Below are positions 1-7,592 of a stretch of 10,873 nt of DNA, piece by piece. The translations under genes and the position numbers were made by a program. The notes beneath the pieces were generated by a model. That model was not told the DNA's origin. It was given only the letters and a program-made list of their open reading frames with translations, and did not search any database. The first letter of the stretch is position 1, and each line of letters opens with the position of its first letter. This DNA comes from Dysgonamonadaceae bacterium (lineage in GTDB: Bacteria > Bacteroidota > Bacteroidia > Bacteroidales > Azobacteroidaceae), in contig JAITTA010000005.1 of the NCBI GenBank assembly GCA_031287395.1, positions 1-10,873 of the forward strand. The letters run 5' to 3'.

Positions 1-243
1 GGAAACTTCAGCTCTCGGTACTAATTTCTTCACATCGACAGTAGAAGGAATTTTAGCTGTGACCGTATTTGCAGTCGTGTCAATTACCGCACTTTCAAGT
101 AAGATCGAATTTCCCGTATCCGTTAATGTAAATCCGGTAATCATCGCTTCGGAACTTTTACCTGCCGGATACTCATACAAATCCGTTTTCTGACAGGCTA
201 TTGCCGTCAGTAAAAGAAACGTGGTTATTATTTTTATCTTCAT
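1..243 (-). CDS. Partial SusE/SGBP-like surface lipoprotein (N-terminal 81 codons)
   Basis: The gene starts with ATG at 243 and is still open at the left edge, so only the N-terminus is visible. The first 17 residues form a lipoprotein signal peptide: basic MKIK, a hydrophobic stretch, then lipobox TAIAC with the acceptor cysteine at residue 17. After a short linker comes a segment running from about residue 34 (MITGFTLTDTG) to 81, with a later IPSTVDVKKLVPRAEVS. That pattern is typical of the Ig-like N-terminal modules of lipoproteins encoded next to susCD, such as DUF5018-like proteins and surface glycan-binding proteins. It begins 20 bases after the susD stop on the same strand, so it is probably the third structural gene of the operon. 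From context I infer a surface accessory protein that helps capture the substrate. An enzyme with an N-terminal Ig-like module cannot be excluded from the visible part. Confidence 0.75.
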   Translation of the reverse strand, partial: MKIKIITTFLLLTAIACQKTDLYEYPAGKSSEAMITGFTLTDTGNSILLESAVIDTTANTVTAKIPSTVDVKKLVPRAEVS

Positions 244-263
244 ACGTCAAATATTATTAAAAA

Positions 264-1973
264 TCACCATTCGGGATTCTGTGTCATATTCTTATTGTTT
301 ATCAATTCTCCCTGTGGGATGGGCCACAGATTGTATTTGGGAAATACCAGGTATTTCGTGTGGTTCAACTGGGATTCATGACCGAAAGTCTCCCTTCTGA
401 AGCCGTAGAATTTAGCTCCGTAAGGCATTGTTCTTTCGTATTCTTTCCACCTTTTGTAGTCCCATATCAGGTGATTTTCATTCACCAATTCTATTTTACG
501 TTCATGTTTTATAATTTCCAATACCTCCGCTTTATCCGAACTGACTACGGGAGGCATATCCGCCCTTGCACGCACCTTATTTATATAAGGAACCGCCTCG
601 GTCGTTTGATCCAGTTCATTCAATACCTCCGCATACAATAAAAGGACGTCTGCATAACGAATCAACGGGAAATTATTATCACTGTTCCCATAATAGTACT
701 CCGGATTGAAATTTGTCGGTTGAACCAATTTTTTCATACTGTAACAGTCATTTTCCCATTCCTGATAAATATGGTATTGACCCGGTTCCCAGAACTCGCC
801 GTCCCGGACGATATTTCCCTCCTTGTTTAGACGGGGATTTCCGTTCATAAATGTTGCCGATAAACGGGGGTCGCGATGTTCGAATTCATGGAAGGGATCA
901 TAATCCGGACAAACGCCTTCCAGCGGGCTTTTTAGCGCTTTCGTATCACGATATTCATTCATTTCCTTAAAACTGATCCCGTGTGCCTGGAAACCGTGTT
1001 TACATTCGAACTGATCAATAAAATTCTGCATTACCTGATGGGATTTCCATCCCGGACCGGCAAAACAAGTGCTTATATTACTCGGGTATTTGTCCTTAAT
1101 AAATTGAAAAGAGAATACCATTTCTTTATTTTCCTGTCCTTCATTTTCAGTCCAGAACATTTCCTGGTAATTCATAACCGGATTTTCATTTTTGTTCCAT
1201 AATTCGTATTTCCCGCTTTTTACAACAGGATCCAATGCATCATAAGCGATCTGATAGTATCCGGTTTTGCCGTAATATCCGGCATAATGCAAGGCCGCCC
1301 TTGCCTTATAAATACGTGCAACATCTTTATTGATTCTTCCGTGCAAATTGTCGGATTGTTCTTCCGGCAGTTCCGTTATTGCTTTATCAAACTCGGAAAA
1401 TACAAAATCCATGACCTGTTCTGCGGGGTCTCTTCCGGGCCAGTCGGTAGTTTCCAATGTATTGGTGACCAAAGGGACATCTCCGAATCCCTGAACAAGC
1501 CTGAAATAAAGAAATGCTCTGACAACGCGCGCCTGTCCGCAGTAATTATTATAATCTTTCTCAGAAATGGACGATCTTACTCTGTCGATATTTTCAAAAA
1601 AGAAATTAGCATTTCTGATGAATTTATATTTATCATCCCAGAATTCCCTCACGAAATCGTTGTTGGCATTCCAGGTTCCTTCTCCGGCTCCCCACATCGG
1701 CATTTTCCAGTTATCTTTATAGTGAAAAATATCCAAAGTGGCATCATAATCAGGAAATCCACCCGGGCCTGCAGGTCCGTCTCCTCTTTTTCTGAATTCG
1801 AAAAACCCTTCATATAACCCATTCACGGCATATAATGCATCATTGCCTGTTTGCCAATACGAAGTTTCCGACAATTTATCCAGGGGTCCTTTGTTCAAAT
1901 AGCTTTCAAACAGATTTTCACAAGATATGAAAATCAAAGGTATTACCAGTAATATAATTAACCGTTTCATCAT
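264..1973 (-). CDS. SusD/RagB-family outer-membrane nutrient-binding lipoprotein
   Basis: This is the surface lipoprotein that caps the SusC barrel and delivers glycan or other nutrient ligand to it. From the ATG at 1973 it has 569 residues, usual for the family. The frame can be extended two codons to a TTG at 1979, but the ATG (or the next one at 1970) is the more natural start. The signal peptide MMKRLIILLVIPLIFISC ends in a lipobox with cysteine 18. Family hallmarks are the N-terminal TSYWQTGNDALYAVNGLYEG segment, the TPR-like region with NKDVARIYKARAALHYAGYY, and the C-terminal RagB/SusD segment (FPLIRYADVLLLYAEVLNE, then INKVRARADMPPV). The protein closes with the characteristic LWPIPQGELINNKNMTQNPEW-type ending. 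It begins 8 bases after the susC stop, so the two are surely co-transcribed and probably translationally coupled. Residues alone do not reveal the ligand. Confidence 0.96.
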   Translation of the reverse strand: MMKRLIILLVIPLIFISCENLFESYLNKGPLDKLSETSYWQTGNDALYAVNGLYEGFFEFRKRGDGPAGPGGFPDYDATLDIFHYKDNWKMPMWGAGEGTWNANNDFVREFWDDKYKFIRNANFFFENIDRVRSSISEKDYNNYCGQARVVRAFLYFRLVQGFGDVPLVTNTLETTDWPGRDPAEQVMDFVFSEFDKAITELPEEQSDNLHGRINKDVARIYKARAALHYAGYYGKTGYYQIAYDALDPVVKSGKYELWNKNENPVMNYQEMFWTENEGQENKEMVFSFQFIKDKYPSNISTCFAGPGWKSHQVMQNFIDQFECKHGFQAHGISFKEMNEYRDTKALKSPLEGVCPDYDPFHEFEHRDPRLSATFMNGNPRLNKEGNIVRDGEFWEPGQYHIYQEWENDCYSMKKLVQPTNFNPEYYYGNSDNNFPLIRYADVLLLYAEVLNELDQTTEAVPYINKVRARADMPPVVSSDKAEVLEIIKHERKIELVNENHLIWDYKRWKEYERTMPYGAKFYGFRRETFGHESQLNHTKYLVFPKYNLWPIPQGELINNKNMTQNPEW

Positions 1974-1981
1974 ACGCAATA

Positions 1982-4900
1982 TTAGAATTTAACATTCAAT
2001 CCAATGGAATAAACTCTCAATTGAGGGTATATAAACTCCTGCACATTCATTTGGGGATCAAATCCTTTCGGTATGTCAGGAGCAATTGTAAATAGATTGG
2101 TTGCGGACATATAAATCCTCAGGTTATCAATCTTTACTTTCGAGAGGATCGGTTTAGGAATATGATAACCGATCTGCAATGTTTTCAATTTCAGATAGGC
2201 GCCGTTTCTGACCCAGAAATCAGATTCACTCCAGTTGTGACTACGATCTTTTCTGACCCTTGGATATTCCGCATTTGGATTCCGGTTTTCTTCTGTCCAA
2301 CGGTCCAATTGATTCCTTATCGGGCTCCTGTATCCGGCAAAAGAAGTTCGTATTTCTCCGGCAATACTCCGGTCGACATTGAACGCTCCCTGGAAGAATG
2401 CCTGAAAATCAAAATCTTTATACCCTAAATCAATATTGACACCGTATGTATTTTTGGTGTTACTATTTCCGATTTTAACGACGTCTTTGTAGTCGATTTT
2501 CCCGTCGCCATTCTGATCTTTGTATTGTAAATCGCCTAAATTGGTATAATTTACATCGACGCCAACCAAAGTCTTGTATTTTGCCAGTGTTTCTTCATCA
2601 TTGATTATTCCCAGACATTCGTATCCATACATACTACCCAGGTCACTTCCGGGCCTGAAACTTCCGAATTGTGATTCCCGGTTTTTCAGATCCACTATCC
2701 AGCTATTCCATCCGGTTAGAGATAAACGTACGTTGTAGGTGAAATCCTTCGTAAAATTCCCGCGGCTACCGATTGTCAGATCAAAACCGTGGCTGGCAAC
2801 CTTGCCCGCATTGACGGTCTCTTCCGGTGACGGAGCGCCGATAATGGTAGATATCGGAGTTGTTAATAAAATATCATCCGTATTTTTTTTCCAGTAATCG
2901 ATTTCAAAATTCAGTTTCCCGTTCCAGAAACTACCATCTGTTCCGATATTATAAGTAGTTGTTGTTTCCCAGCTTAATTGCCTGTTTGCAAAAGATCCCG
3001 GACGGGTTCCAACGACCAGGGAATTATCAAAATTGTAGTATCCTCCGTTATTGATGCCGGAATACCATAAATACAAGCCTACTTTCTCCGCATTTCCCAA
3101 TTGTCCGACGGAGCCACGAAGTTTGAGCAGATCTATAAAATCAAAGTTTTCCATGAAGTTTTCCTTGTTTATATTCCATCCCGCGGAACCGGAAGGGAAG
3201 AATCCCCATTGTTTTCCGGGAGCAAACCGGGAAGAGCCGTCATTCCGGAAACTGAGTTCCAGTAAATATTTTTCCGCAAAAGAATAGTTCAACCGACCGA
3301 AGAAGGAAGCAAATGCCCAATGCGATGCTGAGCCGTTGTTTGTCGATGTGGCAGCATCACCGGCATTCAACTCGTAGAGCGTGTCTGTTATAAAATTTCT
3401 TCTGTTTGCACTGATGTAATCCGATCTGTATTCTTCGACCGAGAAACCTGCCAGTAATTTAAAATAATGTTTTTGAATCGTTTTTTCGTAATTTCCCGTT
3501 GCCTGTATATCGTATTTATAAGATTTGTTCCAGGTTTCGTTCAGAGAATTTTCCGATGATTGGGCCGGTGCGCTTATAACAGGATTCCAGGATTCTCCCC
3601 TCGGATAATAATGTTGGTCATCGGAATATACCAGGTTATAACTCCCCAGAATATTGAATACCAGATCATTTATTGGTTTGTATTCTATATTCGCCGTCGT
3701 TAATAAATTATTCCAGTTGTATTCTTTTGGCCCATAAGAATTAACCCAATAGTATGGATTTAATATATCGGCCAGATAATTGCCTTTTGCAAAAATCATG
3801 GAGCCGTAATGTCCGTCCTCATACACCGGTCTGGCTATCGGAGGAACCCGGACGACTTGGGCGAACACGTTGTACATATCCGATGCTGTTTTATGAGTTC
3901 GCGTATAATTACTTGAAAATTGCAGTTGCACATTTTCGGATATGTCACTGGTAATATTGGCACGTAAATTCAAACGGTCGTATTTATCGATTTTTTTTAC
4001 CAAACCTTCCTGATAAAGGTATTCACCGGCAAAATAATACCGGCCGATTTTACCATTGCCCGCCACGCCGATATGATTGGTATAAATAGGCGCCACCTCT
4101 TTTATGACCAGGCTTGTCCAGTCGGTACCACCTCCGTGCAGATCATCTATCCGGCCGGTCTTGAACATTTCCATATCGCGATCATCGAATACCGGATTAT
4201 TGCCGTCGTTTATAACAGCTTCCTGTAATAAGGCAGCATACTCATAAGCGGAAATTGTTTCCGGCATAGTTCCTTTGGTCTGGAACCCGACGTTCGAACT
4301 GAATTCCACCACCGGTTTTTCCGTTGAAACCAAACCCCGCTTGGTGGTCACTAAAATGACACCGTTGGCTGCTCTGGCTCCATAAATAGCAGATGCAGAT
4401 GCATCTTTTAGTAACGAGATGGATTCTATATCATAAGCCGGGATATTTTCCAATCTGCCTCCACCGGGAATCCCATCGATGACGATCAACGGGCTTGTAC
4501 TCCCATCGATTGTTCCGATCCCCCGGATCTGGATATTCGGGCTCGTTCCCGGTTCCCCGGACCATTCTCCGATAGTTAAGCCGGACACACGTCCTTGTAA
4601 GGATGATATGACATTCGAATTAGGGATATTGGCTAATTCTTTGGTATTTACAGTGGTGACTGCAGCCGTTAAACTGGATTTACGTTGAGATCCGTAACCA
4701 ACCACAACGATTTCGTTTAACAATTCGTAACTCTCCGATAGTGTAACGGATAATGCAGTTCTGCCTTGTAAAGGAAGATGTTCCGTCCGGTAACCTACAT
4801 AAGAGAATTTTAATATCGCATCCGGTCTGACTTTATCTATAAGGAAATTACCGTTGTGATCTGTTGTCGTACCCATTGCAGTTCCTTCTACGGCAATACT

Positions 4901-5350
4901 GACTCCGGTCAAAACCTCTCCCCGGTTATCTTTTACAATTCCCCGGACGGAAATTGTGTTATCCTGTTGGGATCCGGTCGCAACTTCCTTCTCCTCGACC
5001 ACATTTTTTTTCCGGACAATCACCTGCCGTCCTCTTATAAAATATTCAAGATCGGTTTCATGAAACATTTTATCCAAAATAGCATCAACCGTTTGGTTGT
5101 TGATATTTATACTGACCTTCTTATCCAAATCGACTTTGGATTTATTATATACGAAGATGAATTTACTATTTTTCTCAATATAAGAGAAGACTTCTTTCAT
5201 CGTGTTGTTATCCATGTGGATACTTATCTTATGAGTGACATCAGTTTCCGCATGAGCGGAAATTTTTCCACAGAGTAACAGGATAATGATAAAACAAACA
5301 CTTCTGAAAAAATAATCCGGCCTAAGGCAACAATTTTCTTTTTTTTTCAT
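1982..5350 (-). CDS. SusC/RagA-family TonB-dependent transporter with STN signalling domain
   Basis: This outer-membrane barrel imports substrate captured by the SusD partner, using energy from TonB. It has 1122 residues, the length of a full transducer-type SusC. The order of parts is: signal peptide about 1-35; STN (secretin/TonB N-terminal) domain about 41-112; carboxypeptidase-D-like beta-sandwich about 132-205, with the GTTTDHNGNFLI and LKFSYVGYRTE motifs; TonB-box-like NEIVVVGYG at 212-220; plug about 222-340, including LQGRVSGL, LIVIDGIPGG and the KDASASAIYGARAANGVI signature. The rest is barrel, ending in RVYSIGLNVKF with the terminal aromatic residue expected of an outer-membrane protein. 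The STN domain is present only in SusC proteins that signal to a FecR anti-sigma factor, and such a factor is encoded 123 bases upstream. Substrate is unknown. In Bacteroides, ECF/anti-sigma-controlled PULs often target host glycans, but nothing here proves that. Confidence 0.97.
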   Translation of the reverse strand: MKKKENCCLRPDYFFRSVCFIIILLLCGKISAHAETDVTHKISIHMDNNTMKEVFSYIEKNSKFIFVYNKSKVDLDKKVSININNQTVDAILDKMFHETDLEYFIRGRQVIVRKKNVVEEKEVATGSQQDNTISVRGIVKDNRGEVLTGVSIAVEGTAMGTTTDHNGNFLIDKVRPDAILKFSYVGYRTEHLPLQGRTALSVTLSESYELLNEIVVVGYGSQRKSSLTAAVTTVNTKELANIPNSNVISSLQGRVSGLTIGEWSGEPGTSPNIQIRGIGTIDGSTSPLIVIDGIPGGGRLENIPAYDIESISLLKDASASAIYGARAANGVILVTTKRGLVSTEKPVVEFSSNVGFQTKGTMPETISAYEYAALLQEAVINDGNNPVFDDRDMEMFKTGRIDDLHGGGTDWTSLVIKEVAPIYTNHIGVAGNGKIGRYYFAGEYLYQEGLVKKIDKYDRLNLRANITSDISENVQLQFSSNYTRTHKTASDMYNVFAQVVRVPPIARPVYEDGHYGSMIFAKGNYLADILNPYYWVNSYGPKEYNWNNLLTTANIEYKPINDLVFNILGSYNLVYSDDQHYYPRGESWNPVISAPAQSSENSLNETWNKSYKYDIQATGNYEKTIQKHYFKLLAGFSVEEYRSDYISANRRNFITDTLYELNAGDAATSTNNGSASHWAFASFFGRLNYSFAEKYLLELSFRNDGSSRFAPGKQWGFFPSGSAGWNINKENFMENFDFIDLLKLRGSVGQLGNAEKVGLYLWYSGINNGGYYNFDNSLVVGTRPGSFANRQLSWETTTTYNIGTDGSFWNGKLNFEIDYWKKNTDDILLTTPISTIIGAPSPEETVNAGKVASHGFDLTIGSRGNFTKDFTYNVRLSLTGWNSWIVDLKNRESQFGSFRPGSDLGSMYGYECLGIINDEETLAKYKTLVGVDVNYTNLGDLQYKDQNGDGKIDYKDVVKIGNSNTKNTYGVNIDLGYKDFDFQAFFQGAFNVDRSIAGEIRTSFAGYRSPIRNQLDRWTEENRNPNAEYPRVRKDRSHNWSESDFWVRNGAYLKLKTLQIGYHIPKPILSKVKIDNLRIYMSATNLFTIAPDIPKGFDPQMNVQEFIYPQLRVYSIGLNVKF

Positions 5351-5401
5351 ACATTTGCATGTTTTTTCTATGATACTTAATTTTTAGATTTAACAAAGCA
5401 T

Positions 5402-5435
5402 TGAGCCGGACGACATTGGCAGTATCGTTCGGTTC
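5402..5435 (-). promoter_or_regulatory. Possible ECF-sigma promoter for susC
   Basis: Read on the minus strand, GAACC (5435-5431) and TCGTC (5413-5409) are separated by 17 bases. This resembles the general ECF promoter layout (an AAC-type -35 box and a CGT-type -10 box with a 15-18 base spacer). It would start transcription near 5402, giving a leader of about 50 bases before the susC ATG at 5350. A separate promoter here is expected, because in sigma/FecR/SusC loci the sigma factor activates the susC operon. The match is to a loose consensus from other bacteria, so this is a hypothesis. The boxes also coincide with the arms of an inverted repeat. Confidence 0.3.
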
Positions 5436-5444
5436 GTATTTTTT
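5403..5444 (+). terminator. Intrinsic-terminator-like stem-loop and T-run in the fecR-susC gap
   Basis: The stem GAGCCGGACGA/TCGTTCGGTTC has 11 pairs, two of them G-U, with an 11-base loop and T6 starting 3 bases after the stem. On the minus strand no T-run follows the repeat, so it should not terminate fecR transcription. It is the likely 3' end of the antisense RNA proposed here. The repeat may also act as a DNA element, because it overlaps the possible susC promoter. Confidence 0.55.
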
Positions 5445-5473
5445 ATATATTCAAAATATTCCCATAGGCAGTT

Positions 5474-6556
5474 TTATTTTAAGGTTACTACTATATTATT
5501 ATTCTCATCGACAGTATATTTTAAAGACAATGATAAACATACAACCTCTACCGCTTCTTCAGCCGTTTCTTTGATATCCAGTTTTCCCGATATCGACAAA
5601 ACTTTACGCACCTCGTCGTCATATATAATCGTACGTCCGTAATAACGTGACAGCCTTTCCAGGATATCACCGGCACTTTTATCATTCAATGAAAGCATAT
5701 TGTCTTTCCAACAGACATACTCAAACACATTGACCTCCTTTACGTTTACATTGTTACCGGTAATCTCCATTAACTGATTGGGTTGAAGGATTGTTTTATT
5801 TTTATTCCCCGTTTCCACCTCAACTCCGCCCGAAACCAATACGACAGAAGAGATGGCCTCATTTCTATAAGAATGAATATTGAATTGAGTTCCTGAAACT
5901 TTCACATTAAATCCTTTTGTTTTAACGACAAAAGGACGGGATAAATCTTTATTTACATCCAGAAAGACTTCTCCGTCGACCAGAACTTCACGGACTTTTT
6001 TCTTAAAAACAGCAGGATAAATAACACGTGTGTCCGAATTTATATACATTACCGTACCATCTGAAAATGTAATACTTGCCCTTTTCCCTTTAGGTACAAT
6101 CAGTTCACAAATATTGTCACCCGCTTTTTTTTCAGAAAGGGCATCTTTTTCAATCGAACCATTTACATTGACCTGACCGTCCGATTCATATTGAATGGAA
6201 GATTCATCTTTTAATTTCAGTTCCCCGTTTTCAGATACCAACAATATATCATTTCCCACTTCCTGCAACCTCTTTCCGTCTAATAAAGCAGTTGTGAGGT
6301 TTTGCGTTTGAATATTTTTATACAAATAGAATGTTCCGGCAGATAATAGTATGGCAATGGATGCGGCAATGGATATAATGAGACGAACCGGTTTGTTTTT
6401 CGGAACAGACGATGGTCTTATTCTGTTTTCAATTTCTATCCATAACGGATGTATTTCCGATGGCTCGATATGTTCGGCATGTTTTATCTGCCGGATGATT
6501 TTTCTTCCGGCTTCTTCAAAAGAACTCTTAGCTGTTGCCTGTTTATTTTTATTCAT
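5474..6556 (-). CDS. FecR-family anti-sigma factor
   Basis: This inner-membrane regulator holds the ECF sigma factor in check and receives the signal from the SusC STN domain in the periplasm. It has 360 residues. An N-terminal cytoplasmic part (about 1-57, mostly charged and helical) is followed by one membrane helix at about 58-78 (RLIISIAASIAILLSAGTFY). The periplasmic FecR domain is about 150-250, with PKGKRASITFSDGTVMYINS, a DGEVFLDV motif and FNVKVSGTQFNIHSY. The C-terminal domain (about 285-358) contains SAGDILERLSRYYGRTI and is the DUF4974-type module that pairs with STN domains. This is the usual Bacteroidales arrangement. It lies 53 bases downstream of the sigma gene on the same strand, so the two are probably co-transcribed. 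The start ATG at 6556 has a G-rich stretch (GGGGGTACTCC) just upstream. Sampled lines are A+T rich (35-40 % G+C). Confidence 0.95.
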   Translation of the reverse strand: MNKNKQATAKSSFEEAGRKIIRQIKHAEHIEPSEIHPLWIEIENRIRPSSVPKNKPVRLIISIAASIAILLSAGTFYLYKNIQTQNLTTALLDGKRLQEVGNDILLVSENGELKLKDESSIQYESDGQVNVNGSIEKDALSEKKAGDNICELIVPKGKRASITFSDGTVMYINSDTRVIYPAVFKKKVREVLVDGEVFLDVNKDLSRPFVVKTKGFNVKVSGTQFNIHSYRNEAISSVVLVSGGVEVETGNKNKTILQPNQLMEITGNNVNVKEVNVFEYVCWKDNMLSLNDKSAGDILERLSRYYGRTIIYDDEVRKVLSISGKLDIKETAEEAVEVVCLSLSLKYTVDENNNIVVTLK

Positions 6557-6609
6557 GGAGTACCCCCTATATTAATAATACGGATGTTTATCCGGAAGGT
6601 ACTCACTTT

Positions 6610-7158
6610 TTACTCCCGATTTTCAAACAAACGACGAAGCTTTGAAAGAGAACGAAAAAGTAAGTTCTTGCTGGACTGGTAATTAATGCCTAAAACAGCA
6701 GCGATTTCTTCATGTTTTAAACCGTTCACAAAATGCAAATATAAAATTTCCTGCTGATGTGAGGGTAGTGTTTTCATTGCTTTTTTCAAATATTCCGTAT
6801 CGGCATCTGATGTATATTCTTCTCCGAACAGAGAAGAAAAAAGATCATCGACGGTAAATTCATTTTCATAATCAGAGATGTCATCGGTTGTTTTCTGCTT
6901 TTCCAGAAGGTCGTATAATAAATTCCGGAAAGACTTTATTAAATAACTTTTAAGATGGTCTGTTGGAGATAGCTTCCTGTGGTTTTTTATTATTTTAATG
7001 AAAAGGTCATGGATACAATCTTTTACTGTTTCTTTATTTTGAGTTAATTTTATTCCATAATTATACATTACCGGATAAAAGCGATCATATAGCTCTTGAA
7101 AAGCATCTATATCCCCTTTAATGCACAAATCCCATAATTTACTATCAATCAAATTCAT
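6610..7158 (-). CDS. ECF-type RNA polymerase sigma-70 factor (Bacteroidales FecI-like)
   Basis: This alternative sigma factor directs RNA polymerase to the promoter of the adjacent susCD operon once FecR releases it. From the ATG at 7158 it has 182 residues. Region 2 is at about 7-90: LWDLCIKGDIDAFQELYDRFYP, then CIHDLFIKI and the promoter-melting helix around LKSYLIKSFRNLLYDLLEK. Region 4 is about 120-180: LPSHQQEILYLHFVNGLKHEEIA, then the recognition helix NYQSSKNLLFRSLSKLRRLF. I chose 7158 because the protein then begins like other family members (MNLIDSKLWD). The frame stays open to a GTG at 7200, which would add 14 residues of no recognised kind. The N-terminal extension, CGT-type start sites and a G-rich stretch at 7203-7213 leave the start slightly uncertain. 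Divergence between linkers (ISDYENEFTVDDLF) is normal for the group. Confidence 0.95.
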   Translation of the reverse strand: MNLIDSKLWDLCIKGDIDAFQELYDRFYPVMYNYGIKLTQNKETVKDCIHDLFIKIIKNHRKLSPTDHLKSYLIKSFRNLLYDLLEKQKTTDDISDYENEFTVDDLFSSLFGEEYTSDADTEYLKKAMKTLPSHQQEILYLHFVNGLKHEEIAAVLGINYQSSKNLLFRSLSKLRRLFENRE

Positions 7159-7200
7159 CCTACGGAACGAAAAGTCGAAGATCTTGGACACAATAAGCAC

Positions 7201-7464
7201 TACCTCCCCCTCATGTAGCTATGAAAGCGTCAACCTCATTTATTGTATCTCTTTTTTGGTTTGCTCTCGTTTCAAATAACTTTTATTTCGGATGTAAAGG
7301 TAATGATAAATTCTGTGATGACATAGTAAATAACCGATATTTTGGCAAGGTCTTTTTTCGAATACGGAATTCCTTTGCAGAGAAGTTCGTAAATCGTTTT
7401 CAATGATGTTTTAATTGCAAAAAATAATAAATGTTATAGGAGACAATGTTACTTCTCCGGAATT
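7201..7464. other. Intergenic stretch upstream of the sigma gene
   Basis: No convincing gene is visible here. It is A+T rich. It contains the weak minus-strand promoter candidate at 7294-7325 and a purine-rich GAGGGGGAGG on the minus strand (7213-7204), just before the alternative GTG start of the sigma gene. A minus-strand reading frame of about 43 codons, starting from TTG near 7406 (LKTIYELLCKGIPYSKKDLA and on, ending at TGA near 7276), reads like plausible protein, but it lacks an ATG and I do not recognise it. The plus-strand frame 7221-7406 also resembles nothing known. Confidence 0.5.
7294..7325 (-). promoter_or_regulatory. Weak candidate promoter for the sigma/fecR genes
   Basis: On the minus strand TACCTTTAC (7302-7294) matches the TAnnTTTG -7 box at all but one position. 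TATG (7325-7322) lies 19 bases upstream, as a one-mismatch -33 box. A start near 7287 would give a leader of roughly 130 bases for the sigma gene. There is no better match between the sigma gene and the MFS gene. Confidence 0.25.
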
Positions 7465-7575
7465 TTTACAGTACAACTGCCCCGGCAATTGGAGATCAGC
7501 ACCCGTCATTTGTGCCGGAGAATGAAGAAAATCACGGATAAAACTCCGGCCGACTTGATTAAAGAATACCGGTTG
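7465..7575 (+). pseudogene. Remnant of an AraC-type helix-turn-helix DNA-binding domain
   Basis: In one plus-strand frame, 37 consecutive codons read FTVQLPRQLEISTRHLCRRM, followed by KKITDKTPADLIKEYRL. This fits the first helix-turn-helix and linker of AraC-family regulators, or of the output domain of hybrid two-component systems in Bacteroidota: a pattern like FTV-x-x-LA-x-x-x-x-IS-x-R-x-L-x-RR-x-K-x-IT-x-x-TP-x-x-x-I-x-x-x-RL. After RL the expected A-x-x-LL segment and second helix-turn-helix are missing, and the frame runs into the 3' end of the MFS gene on the other strand. Upstream of FTV there is no recognisable regulator sequence. The FTV-to-LP spacing appears one residue short, which fits decay. 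It is a fragment of a lost gene, not a working regulator. Confidence 0.65.
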
Positions 7576-7592
7576 ATAATAGTAGTGATTTT

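Larger units (their letters stand above)
5365..5445 (+). ncRNA. Candidate antisense sRNA opposite the susC leader (DonS-like position)
   Basis: On the plus strand, TACATTTG at 5350-5357 is an exact match to the Bacteroides -7 consensus TAnnTTTG; no clear TTTG -33 box precedes it. About 50 bases downstream is an 11-bp stem, GAGCCGGACGA (5403-5413) with TCGTTCGGTTC (5425-5435), around an 11-base loop. It is followed at 5439-5444 by six T. The two imperfect pairs are G-U as plus-strand RNA but A-C mismatches as minus-strand RNA, so the structure favours a plus-strand transcript of about 80 nt. It would cover the untranslated leader of susC in antisense. Established knowledge: Bacteroides fragilis DonS and relatives are short RNAs antisense to the region just upstream of susC homologues in ECF/anti-sigma PULs, and they repress them. 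Assignment here rests on position and structure only. Confidence 0.5.

Noticed and set aside
4856..5278. Plus-strand 140-codon open frame inside susC
   Set aside because: It is antisense to the signal peptide, STN and beta-sandwich coding region, which is clearly real on the other strand.
7221..7406. Plus-strand 61-codon open frame with a hydrophobic start
   Set aside because: No recognised family, no promoter before it, and the stretch is the leader side of the sigma gene; the hydrophobic residues come from T-rich sequence.
7474..7491. CAACTGC/GCAATTG stem-loop as an MFS terminator
   Set aside because: It is a short stem with no T-run after it on either strand, and it lies within the AraC-derived sequence.
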